A stretch of 13,660 nucleotides of DNA, from positions 1 through 13,660 of the forward strand of contig JBJOHK010000091.1 in NCBI GenBank assembly GCA_046047755.1, in the 5' to 3' direction. A model generated the notes under the pieces. That model was not told the DNA's origin. It was given only the letters and a program-made list of their open reading frames with translations, and made no database searches. The stretch's first letter is position 1; each line of letters begins with the position of its first letter. The position numbers were made by a program, and so were the translations under genes. The DNA is from JALRLA01 sp046047755. Lineage in GTDB: Bacteria; Bacteroidota; Bacteroidia; NS11-12g; UBA955. Below, piece by piece: positions 5,046 to 12,174 of this stretch.

Positions 5046-7620
5046 ATACCACTACATTGACGATGCGGCCCTTGACCACAATGATTTTGCGCAAGGGTTT
5101 ACCATCCATCCATTTTTGAACCAGCTCGTCGGCCAAGACAATTTTCTCGATTTCATCGGCTTCCATGTCGGCTGGTAATTCAAGCGTGGTTCGGGTTTTT
5201 CCATTGATGCTGATGGGATAGGCAATGCTGTTCTCTTTCAAGAATTCCTCATTCCAACTCGGCCAACTGGCCAGATGCACACTTTCAGCGTGACCCAAAT
5301 CGGCCCACAATTCCTCGCTCATGTGAGGAGCAAAAGGTGCCAACAAGATCAACAGAGGTTCCAATGCGGCCCGCTTGTGGCACTTCAAGGCTGTAAGCTC
5401 ATTGGTGCACACCATAAAGGCCGAAACAGAAGTATTGAAGCTCATGGCTTCAATGTCGTGACTGACCTTTTTTATGGTTTTATGCAGAACTTTTAACTCT
5501 TCAGGAGTCAAAGGTTCGTCGATTACCTTGAATCCGTCTGGGCCGTGAAACAAGCGCCAGAATTTGCCTAAGAATCGGGATACACCTTCAATGCCATTGG
5601 TGTTCCAAGGCTTGGAATCGGTCAAGGGACCCAAGAACATTTCGTACAGGCGAAGGGTATCCGCACCGTGCTCGGCAATCACATCATCTGGGTTGACGAC
5701 ATTGCCACGGCTCTTGCTCATTTTTTCCCCGTTTTCTCCTTGTATCATTCCTTGATTGACCAATCGTTGGAAGGGTTCTTTCCAACTCAAATAGCCCAAG
5801 TCATAGAGAAACTGGGTCCAGAAACGGGAATACAACAAGTGGCCCGTAGCGTGTTCGCTTCCGCCCACATACAAGTCTACCTGTTTCCAATAGTTCAAGG
5901 CTTCTGCAGAGGCGATGGCTTCGGTATTCTGGGGGTCTAAATAACGCAAGAAATACCAACTGCTTCCAGCCCATCCGGGCATGGTGTCGGTTTCTCTTCG
6001 GCCTTCGGGAGTATTGACCCAATCGTTAACTCCAGCCAAGGGGCTCTCGCCACTGCCGCTGGGCTTGTAACTTTCTACTTTGGGCAATTCTACTGGGAGT
6101 TCTTGGACCAATTGGGGAATTCCGTTGTTGTGTATGACAGGGAAAGGTTCACCCCAATAACGCTGACGGCCAAAGCCGGCTTCGCGCAGCTTGTAATTGA
6201 TTTTTCTTTGGCCCAATCCACGTGCTTCTAACTCTTGGATGGCTTTTTCAATAGCCTCTTTGACCATCAAGCCGTTCAAGAAATCAGAGTTGACACAGCG
6301 ACCTTCTTTGGAAGAAATAGCTTCGGTCAAGGGTTCAGCCACTTCTTCATTCAAGGGCTGAATTACCAAGGGAATCGGCAAACCAAAGGCCTGAGCAAAT
6401 TCAAAGTCTCGCTCATCGTGGGCAGGAACAGCCATGATAGCCCCAGTACCATATCCGGCCAAAACGTAATCGCTGGTCCAGACGGGAACGGGTTCCCCAC
6501 TGAAGGGATGTTGGGCATAGGCCCCGGTGAAAACACCCGTTTTGCGGGTATCAGCCATACGCTCGATCTCCGAACGGCCGGCTGCCTGTTTTTTGTAAGT
6601 CTCTACGGCCTCGCGTTGCTCGGCCGAACACCAATCCAATAATCCCACGATCTCGGGTGCCACCACCAAAAAAGTAGCCCCAAAAATCGTGTCAGGACGG
6701 GTAGTAAAAACGCGAAGCGCACGCTCATGACCCTGTAGAGAGAAGTCTATTTCTGCCCCGCTGCTCTTGCCAATCCAATTGCGCTGTATTTCTTTGACTG
6801 CATCGCTCCAATCAAGGGTATCCAAACCTTCCAACAATCGATCGGCATAGGCCGTGATGCGCAAAGCCCATTGGGTCATTTTCTTGCGAATGACCGGGTA
6901 GGAACCGCGTTCGCTCAGGCCATTGATTACCTCTTCATTGGCCAAAACAGTGCCCAACTCTTCACACCAGTTGACGGTGGTTTCGTCCTGAAAAGCCAGT
7001 CGATATCGGTTCAATGTAGACGCCTGGTCTGCCGCGTTCATGGCCTTCCACTCTTCAGCGCTGAAAGCAGGGCCGGCGCTGCCATGAGCGTGAACACCCT
7101 GGCTCCCGTTTTGGGCAAAATGAGCCTTCAACTCACTGATAGGACGGGCCTTTTGAGCCTCTTTATCGTACCAATGTTCGAAGAAAAGGGAGAAAATGAA
7201 CTGGGTGAATTTGTAATAATTCGGTTCGCAGGTGCGCACCTCTCGAGACCAGTCAAAGCTGAATCCCATGATATCGAGCTGCTCGCGAAAGCGCTTGATG
7301 TTATTTTCAGTGGTAACGGCAGGGTGTTGGCCCGTTTGTATGGCGTATTGTTCGGCGGGCAATCCGAAAGCATCGTAGCCCATAGGGTGCAATACGTTAT
7401 GGCCTTTCAATCTTTTGTAACGGGCGACAATGTCAGAGGCAATGTATCCCAAGGGATGCCCCACGTGTAAGCCCGATCCCGATGGATATGGGAACATGTC
7501 CAACACATAAAATTTGGGGCGAGAAGGGTCAATCTCGACCTTGTATAGGCCGTCTTCGCGCCATTTTTGTTGCCATTTGGCCTCAATATTCGAAAAAGTG
7601 TAGGTTTTTGCGTCAGACAT
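5044..7620 (-). CDS. leuS: Leucyl-tRNA synthetase, 858 aa
   Basis: This class Ia synthetase charges tRNA-Leu. The catalytic motifs are intact: HVGH (residues 52-55, in FPYPSGSGLHVGHPLGY) and KMSKS (633-637, in GEKMSKSRGNV). The CP1 editing domain is present, with FTTRPDTIFGATF (305-317) and GTGAIMAVPAHDERDFEF (391-408), both needed for hydrolysis of mischarged tRNA. NWCEELGTVLANEEV (217-231), GFGRQRYWGEPFP (482-494) and RETDTMPGWAGSSWYF (542-557) are typical. The C-terminal GKTRTTLELPADM and GRIVNVVV belong to the tRNA-binding tail. Between FEHWYDKEAQKA and the NWCE block lies an extra stretch of about 50 residues (about 158-208) absent from the E. coli enzyme and usual in Bacteroidota. The start is the ATG at 7618-7620 (MSDAKTYTFSNIEAKW); the frame upstream holds only a TTG at 7638. 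The gene is divergent from obg across 50 bp. Confidence 0.96.
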   Translation of the reverse strand: MSDAKTYTFSNIEAKWQQKWREDGLYKVEIDPSRPKFYVLDMFPYPSGSGLHVGHPLGYIASDIVARYKRLKGHNVLHPMGYDAFGLPAEQYAIQTGQHPAVTTENNIKRFREQLDIMGFSFDWSREVRTCEPNYYKFTQFIFSLFFEHWYDKEAQKARPISELKAHFAQNGSQGVHAHGSAGPAFSAEEWKAMNAADQASTLNRYRLAFQDETTVNWCEELGTVLANEEVINGLSERGSYPVIRKKMTQWALRITAYADRLLEGLDTLDWSDAVKEIQRNWIGKSSGAEIDFSLQGHERALRVFTTRPDTIFGATFLVVAPEIVGLLDWCSAEQREAVETYKKQAAGRSEIERMADTRKTGVFTGAYAQHPFSGEPVPVWTSDYVLAGYGTGAIMAVPAHDERDFEFAQAFGLPIPLVIQPLNEEVAEPLTEAISSKEGRCVNSDFLNGLMVKEAIEKAIQELEARGLGQRKINYKLREAGFGRQRYWGEPFPVIHNNGIPQLVQELPVELPKVESYKPSGSGESPLAGVNDWVNTPEGRRETDTMPGWAGSSWYFLRYLDPQNTEAIASAEALNYWKQVDLYVGGSEHATGHLLYSRFWTQFLYDLGYLSWKEPFQRLVNQGMIQGENGEKMSKSRGNVVNPDDVIAEHGADTLRLYEMFLGPLTDSKPWNTNGIEGVSRFLGKFWRLFHGPDGFKVIDEPLTPEELKVLHKTIKKVSHDIEAMSFNTSVSAFMVCTNELTALKCHKRAALEPLLILLAPFAPHMSEELWADLGHAESVHLASWPSWNEEFLKENSIAYPISINGKTRTTLELPADMEADEIEKIVLADELVQKWMDGKPLRKIIVVKGRIVNVVV

Positions 7621-7627
7621 GAAGCCG

Positions 7628-7635
7628 CGAAAATA
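7628..7635 (-). promoter_or_regulatory. Putative -7 promoter box of leuS
   Basis: The minus strand reads TATTTTCG, one mismatch from TAnnTTTG, ending 7 nt before the leuS ATG. It lies in the 50-bp gap shared with obg, so the leuS and obg promoters must overlap. Confidence 0.3.
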
Positions 7636-7656
7636 CAAAGCGTGGCCCTTTTTGCC

Positions 7657-7664
7657 GACCTTTG
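7657..7664 (+). promoter_or_regulatory. Putative -7 promoter box of obg
   Basis: GACCTTTG differs from TAnnTTTG at the first base only and is followed by six C residues and then the obg ATG. This predicts an almost leaderless message. No -33 element is clear. Confidence 0.3.
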
Positions 7665-7670
7665 CCCCCC

Positions 7671-8687
7671 ATGGCCGATAGCAATTTTATTGATTATGTG
7701 AAAATTTGCTGCCGCAGCGGCAACGGAGGCGCGGGCAGTCGTCACTATGCGCGGTCTAAGAAAAACCCAAAAGGAGGACCCGATGGGGGTGACGGCGGGC
7801 GCGGAGGCCATGTTCAGTTGGTGGGCAATGCCCAACTCTGGACCTTGATTCACCTCAAGTACAGAAAGCACGTCATGGCTGGCCATGGAAATCCAGGGTC
7901 AGAGAACACTTCAACAGGAAAACAAGGCGCTGATGAAGTGCTGGAGGTTCCATTGGGAACAGTAGCCCGCGACGCCGAAACAGGAGAATATTTGTTCGAA
8001 ATCACCGAAGACGGTCAGAAAAAAGTGTTGGTTCCTGGTGGTCGAGGCGGTTTGGGGAATTGGCATTTCGCTACTTCCACGAACCAAGCCCCTCAATATG
8101 CCCAACCTGGAGAGCCCGGTCAAGAGCGCTGGATGGTCTTGGAATTGAAGGTTTTGGCTGATGTAGGTTTGGTCGGTTTCCCGAATGCGGGAAAAAGTAC
8201 CTTGTTAAGTGTCATCTCTGCCGCTAAACCGGAGATAGCCAATTACCCCTTTACCACCTTGGTGCCCAACTTAGGAGTTGTGCCTTACCGTGATTACAAG
8301 AGTTTCGTGGTGGCTGATATTCCGGGTATTATCGAAGGAGCTCATGCTGGAAAGGGTTTGGGTCATCGTTTTTTGAAACACATTGAACGAAATGCCGTCT
8401 TGTTGTTTTTGATTCCAGCTGACAGCCCCGATCACCGTGCTGAGTACGAAACTTTGCTCAATGAACTAAAGGAATTCAACAAAGAACTTCTGTATAAAAA
8501 ACGCTTGGTAGCTATCAGTAAGGCTGATATGTTAGACGAAGAACTCAAAGCCGAGATTGCAGAAGAAATGACAGGTGTCGAGGTCATGTTCTTCTCGGCG
8601 GTAGCCGAAAAAGGCCTGCAAGAATTGAAAGACAAATTGTGGTCAATCGTCGAGCACGAGGGTCGTCAGTTCATTGACAATGATTAA
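7671..8687 (+). CDS. obg: GTPase Obg/CgtA, 338 aa
   Basis: Obg is an essential GTPase that binds the 50S ribosomal subunit and links ribosome maturation to nucleotide and stress signals. The N-terminal glycine-rich Obg domain (about 1-160) is clear, with FIDYVKICCRSGNGGAGSRH, GGPDGGDGGRGGHV, and VPGGRGGLGNWHFATSTNQAP. The G domain follows: G1 GFPNAGKST (169-177), switch region NYPFTTLVPNLG with the G2 threonines, G3 DIPGIIEGAHAGKGLGHRFL (216-235), G4 SKAD (283-286) and G5 FFSAV (307-311). It ends soon after the G domain, so the variable C-terminal OCT domain is lacking; length variation at this end is common. The ATG at 7671 gives MADSNFIDYV; a TTG at 7662 is rejected. The stop codon overlaps the next promoter box. 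Confidence 0.95.
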   Translation: MADSNFIDYVKICCRSGNGGAGSRHYARSKKNPKGGPDGGDGGRGGHVQLVGNAQLWTLIHLKYRKHVMAGHGNPGSENTSTGKQGADEVLEVPLGTVARDAETGEYLFEITEDGQKKVLVPGGRGGLGNWHFATSTNQAPQYAQPGEPGQERWMVLELKVLADVGLVGFPNAGKSTLLSVISAAKPEIANYPFTTLVPNLGVVPYRDYKSFVVADIPGIIEGAHAGKGLGHRFLKHIERNAVLLFLIPADSPDHRAEYETLLNELKEFNKELLYKKRLVAISKADMLDEELKAEIAEEMTGVEVMFFSAVAEKGLQELKDKLWSIVEHEGRQFIDND

Positions 8688-8692
8688 ATTTG
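8685..8692 (+). promoter_or_regulatory. -7 promoter box before the parvulin-parvulin-moxR operon
   Basis: TAAATTTG, a perfect TAnnTTTG match, whose first three bases are the obg stop codon. It lies 33 nt before the ATG at 8726, which would give a leader of about 27 nt. Without it the isomerase genes would depend on read-through from obg. Confidence 0.45.
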
Positions 8693-8698
8693 GAGAAT

Positions 8699-8711
8699 GG
8701 GCCTAGCGCCC
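8699..8711 (+). other. Short hairpin in the obg-isomerase gap
   Basis: GGGC-CTAGC-GCCC has a 4-bp GC stem and a 5-nt loop. It has no T-run, so it is not a terminator; it would sit in the 5' leader of the isomerase message, ahead of the start region. It may affect mRNA stability or be chance. Confidence 0.25.
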
Positions 8712-8725
8712 GAATTGAAACGAAA

Positions 8726-10804
8726 ATGAAGCATATACAACTCATAGCATTGGCCCTTTTCATGGGCTTATCAAGTGCCTTGTCGGCTCAGAATGAATCG
8801 GTAGTATTTGTCGTAAATCCCGCTGTCTCTAATCAGATGGGTCAAGAGGTGACCTACGAAGAATTCAAGCGTCAGTTTTTAAAGAATATCAACTTGGAAG
8901 AACACCAAGTAACGGCGGCAGAAATAGACGAATATCTGCAGCTCTACATTCGCTTCAAGATGAAAATTCAGGATGCAGTAGAAGCCGGTCAAAATGAGAA
9001 TTCTGCCTACCTGCAAGAGTTGGCCATGTACCGAGAGCAATTGGCCCGTAACTACTTATATGACCGTGAGGTAACCGCTGATCTGATTGAAGAGGCTTAC
9101 GATCGCATGCGCAGCGAAGTTCGTGTATCGCACATTCTGATCGCCTGTCCCCGTGGTGCCAATGCCCAGACAGAGGCTCAAGCCAAGGGCCGTATTGAAG
9201 AAATTTACCAGCAACTCAAGCGCAACAACAGCGCAGAGAACTTCGCCTCTCTAGCCGAGACCAATAGCGATGACCCGGGTACCAAAAGTGCCGGTGGTGA
9301 TTTGGGTTGGATGACGGCCATGCAGGTGGTATACGAATTCGAAAACTTTGCTTACAATACTCCCGAGGGCGACATCTCTCCAGTCTTCCGAACCGATTTT
9401 GGCTACCATATTTTGCGTGTGACGGCCAAGCGCCCGAACCGCGGTGACATCAAAGTACGCCACATTTTGATTCGAGTTACTGCCCCTGGTGAGGAGTACG
9501 ATGATGCGGCTTTGAAGAAAATTGAAGAGATCAGAGCTCAAATCAGCAGTGGCCAGGCTTCCTTCGAGGAGATGGCCCGCAATTACAGCGAAGATTACAA
9601 TTCCCGCTACAATGGCGGTGTAATGGATTATGTCAATACCCCTCAGTACATTGGTGATCCCGATCGTCAAAAATGGGTAGATCAAGCTTTCCTGTTGACC
9701 GAGCCCGGCCAAATCAGCCCAGTGTTTCGCACCAATTATGGGTACCATTTGGTGCAGTTGATGGACATCAAGCCCATGGCTAGTTTTGACCAAATGCGTA
9801 GCTATTTAAAGCAGCAGGTACAACAAAACGCGCGTTCGAAAGTCAGCATTGATGCACTGGTGAACAAAGTCAAGAAAGAGAACAATTTCACGGAAAATAA
9901 AGCGGCCTATCTGGCCTTCTTGTCTGTTTTGGATTCTAGTTTCTTGCAAGGTGCTTTCCAGGTAGATGCCCTGCCCAAGTCTTACAACAAAGACGGCAAG
10001 CGCTTCAATTTGTTGGATATGGAATTGTTCCGTTTGGGCAACGACGATTACACGGTTGAAGATTTCGCCTTGTATTTGCAGACCAATCGCCATGCTATGA
10101 ACATGGACTTGAGCGCTGCTTATGAAACCGAATATCAAGCTTGGGTAAGCCAGGCTTGTGTGGAGAACCAAAACAATCATTTGGATGAGCGTTCGGCCGA
10201 ATTCCGCGATATCTACCAAGAGTACCGCGAGGGTATTTTGATGTTCAACCGCATGCAGGAGTTGGTTTGGGATAAGGCCAACAATGACTCCATGGGCTTG
10301 GCTAAATTCTTCAACGAAAACCGCAATGATTACCGCTGGAACGATCGCTACCATGTCGACATCTACTACTGCAGTGATGCGAAAATGATGAAAACCGTGG
10401 CTAAGCAAGTAAAGAAGGGTATTCAAGCCGACAGCTTGTTGCGCATGCACACCAAAAACAATCCGCTGGGATTCAATTACCGAATGGGTTACTACCAATG
10501 GTCAGACACGGGATTGGTTCCCAACCCTGCTGTTTTGAATACCTTGTTCAGCCAATCTTCTTACCGCAGCCAAACCGGAATCATCAAGATGAACCAAATT
10601 GGCGAAGATTGGGTAGTGGTGAACCTGCACGGATTCTTGCCCGCAGGTCCTAAAGAATTGAGCGAGTGCCGAGGCCCAGTTACTTCGCGTTACCAAGAGG
10701 AATTGGAACAGCGCTGGATGGACGATTTGGAATCGAGATATGAAGTCAGCATCAACTACGAAATTGTTGAGGCTTTGAAACAAGAATTGAAGGCCACCCG
10801 ATGA
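8726..10804 (+). CDS. Exported multi-domain parvulin peptidyl-prolyl isomerase, 692 aa
   Basis: This is a periplasmic parvulin (PpiC/SurA type) isomerase or chaperone. MKHIQLIALALFMGLSSALSA is a signal peptide with an A-x-A type end near residue 21 and no lipobox cysteine. An N-terminal helical chaperone-like part (about 38-130) is followed by two parvulin domains. The first (about 132-232) runs from VRVSHILI through GGDLGWM to FRTDFGYHILRV. The second (about 242-347) runs from VRHILIRV through NGGVMDYV to FRTNYGYHLVQL. Both keep the two conserved histidines. The C-terminal 340 residues are helical, then end in a region (about 545-635) resembling a degenerate third parvulin domain. The ATG at 8726 is chosen because it gives a clean signal peptide; a TTG at 8690 would bury it. 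The stop overlaps the next ATG as ATGA. Likely substrates are outer-membrane and exported proteins. Confidence 0.85.
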   Translation: MKHIQLIALALFMGLSSALSAQNESVVFVVNPAVSNQMGQEVTYEEFKRQFLKNINLEEHQVTAAEIDEYLQLYIRFKMKIQDAVEAGQNENSAYLQELAMYREQLARNYLYDREVTADLIEEAYDRMRSEVRVSHILIACPRGANAQTEAQAKGRIEEIYQQLKRNNSAENFASLAETNSDDPGTKSAGGDLGWMTAMQVVYEFENFAYNTPEGDISPVFRTDFGYHILRVTAKRPNRGDIKVRHILIRVTAPGEEYDDAALKKIEEIRAQISSGQASFEEMARNYSEDYNSRYNGGVMDYVNTPQYIGDPDRQKWVDQAFLLTEPGQISPVFRTNYGYHLVQLMDIKPMASFDQMRSYLKQQVQQNARSKVSIDALVNKVKKENNFTENKAAYLAFLSVLDSSFLQGAFQVDALPKSYNKDGKRFNLLDMELFRLGNDDYTVEDFALYLQTNRHAMNMDLSAAYETEYQAWVSQACVENQNNHLDERSAEFRDIYQEYREGILMFNRMQELVWDKANNDSMGLAKFFNENRNDYRWNDRYHVDIYYCSDAKMMKTVAKQVKKGIQADSLLRMHTKNNPLGFNYRMGYYQWSDTGLVPNPAVLNTLFSQSSYRSQTGIIKMNQIGEDWVVVNLHGFLPAGPKELSECRGPVTSRYQEELEQRWMDDLESRYEVSINYEIVEALKQELKATR

Positions 10805-12174
10805 GATTGTTCCAACTCCTGGTATGGATGGCCTTTGCCACCTGTTCCCTAGCCCAGGCCCAACCTGTCTTGCAAGGCCCGACATTGCCGCCGCAGCGCG
10901 TAGATGGCATTTTGGCCGTGGTAGGTGATAAAATCATCATGCGCTCGGAGTTTGAAACTGAGAAAATGCAGTTGGCAAGGGGTCGTGAATTGCCAGATTC
11001 ATTGGCCGCTTATTGCGCCATTTTGGACCAATTGATCATTGATCGTTTGTTGCTCAACCAAGCAGAAATTGATTCTATACCCTTGGGAGATGATCGCATT
11101 GAATCAGAGATTGACAACCGCATTCGTGAATACCAGCGAATGGCCGGTAGTTTGGCTGAATTGGAGCGCTATTTGGGAAAAACCATTACGGAATTCAAGG
11201 ATGAGATACGACCTAAGATGCGCAATAGCTTGTTGGCTCAAGAGATGCGCAGTACCATCACCGATCCCATTCGCATTTCACCCCAAGAAGTGAAGCAGTT
11301 TTACGAAGCCATTCCTGAGGATTCGTTGCCGATCATCAATACGGAGGTTGAGGTGGCTCAACTGATCATCGAGCCTCCCGTCTCGGAAGTAGCCAGAGCG
11401 TATGCAAAGGAGCAACTCGAAGATTTGAGGGCACGAATATTGCGCGGAGAGAGTTTTGAACGCCTGGCCAAAGCCTATTCCATGGATCCGGGTTCCAAGA
11501 ACAACGGTGGCTTGCTTCCTGAGTTTGGACGCGGAGAGATGGTGGGAGCTTTTGAGCGCATGGCTTTCAAACTGAAAGACGATAGTTTGAGCCCAGTGTT
11601 TGAAAGTGACTATGGCTTTCACATCATGAAATTGATCAAGCGCAAGGGCGATCGAGTGCTGGCGGCCCATATCTTGATACGCCCAGAATACACCAGCGGT
11701 GATTTTATAGCAGCCTCGGCCTCAGCCGATTCCATTTACACAGAATTGAGTGAGGGCCGTTTGGAGTGGTGCACGGCTGTTAAGGCCTATACCAGTGAAA
11801 CATATGGCGACAAGGCCTACTGCGGGTTTTTAAGTGATGAGGTTACGGGCTTGCAAAAAACAGCTTTTGATCAGCTTCCTTCTGATATCAAACAACAGGT
11901 TGAGAAAATGGAAGCGGGTACCTTCTCAGCCCCTAAGTTGACAGTTACTCCTGATGGCCGTTCGGTTTACCGCATTATCTATGTCAAGAGTTTCATTGCT
12001 CCTCATGAAGCCAATTTGATTCAGGATTACAGCCGCATTCAAATGGAAGCGGAAGAGCAAAAGAAACAAGAAGCCTTAGATTCTTGGGTGCAGAAATACA
12101 AATCGCGTACCTACATTCGGGTCAACGATCCGGGTTTTGATTGTCCATCAGTAGATAGCTGGAATCGCCCATGA
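10801..12174 (+). CDS. SurA-like exported peptidyl-prolyl isomerase/chaperone, 457 aa
   Basis: This is a periplasmic chaperone of the SurA type, which in Proteobacteria escorts beta-barrel proteins to the BAM complex. A signal peptide (MRLFQLLVWMAFATCSLAQA, residues 1-20) precedes a SurA N-terminal domain: VDGILAVVGDKIIMRSEFE at 34-52 and LIIDRLLLNQAEID at 78-91. A parvulin domain follows at about 182-280, ending SPVFESDYGFHIMKL. A second, divergent parvulin-like domain (about 285-400) starts VLAAHILIRPEY. In the first domain the usual early histidine (SHIL) is replaced: the sequence reads EVAQLII, so Q187 sits where the catalytic-site histidine is expected; the late H274 is kept. Gene order and domain order match SurA (428 aa in E. 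coli) but identity is modest, so I give no symbol. It overlaps its neighbours on both sides by 4 nt (ATGA). Confidence 0.83.
   Translation: MRLFQLLVWMAFATCSLAQAQPVLQGPTLPPQRVDGILAVVGDKIIMRSEFETEKMQLARGRELPDSLAAYCAILDQLIIDRLLLNQAEIDSIPLGDDRIESEIDNRIREYQRMAGSLAELERYLGKTITEFKDEIRPKMRNSLLAQEMRSTITDPIRISPQEVKQFYEAIPEDSLPIINTEVEVAQLIIEPPVSEVARAYAKEQLEDLRARILRGESFERLAKAYSMDPGSKNNGGLLPEFGRGEMVGAFERMAFKLKDDSLSPVFESDYGFHIMKLIKRKGDRVLAAHILIRPEYTSGDFIAASASADSIYTELSEGRLEWCTAVKAYTSETYGDKAYCGFLSDEVTGLQKTAFDQLPSDIKQQVEKMEAGTFSAPKLTVTPDGRSVYRIIYVKSFIAPHEANLIQDYSRIQMEAEEQKKQEALDSWVQKYKSRTYIRVNDPGFDCPSVDSWNRP

Noticed and set aside
6871..7886. Open frames opposite leuS and obg (199 and 159 codons)
   Set aside because: Antisense shadows of leuS and obg. 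One runs across the leuS/obg start region without any family signature.
8690..8725. Upstream TTG start for the large parvulin
   Set aside because: It would place 12 polar residues before a clean signal peptide and overlaps the TAAATTTG promoter box.
9251..10498. Two long minus-strand open frames (180 and 230 codons) opposite the large parvulin gene
   Set aside because: They lie fully antisense to a well-supported gene. Their translations are rich in V/I/H in the pattern expected from reading coding sequence backwards, with no recognisable domain.
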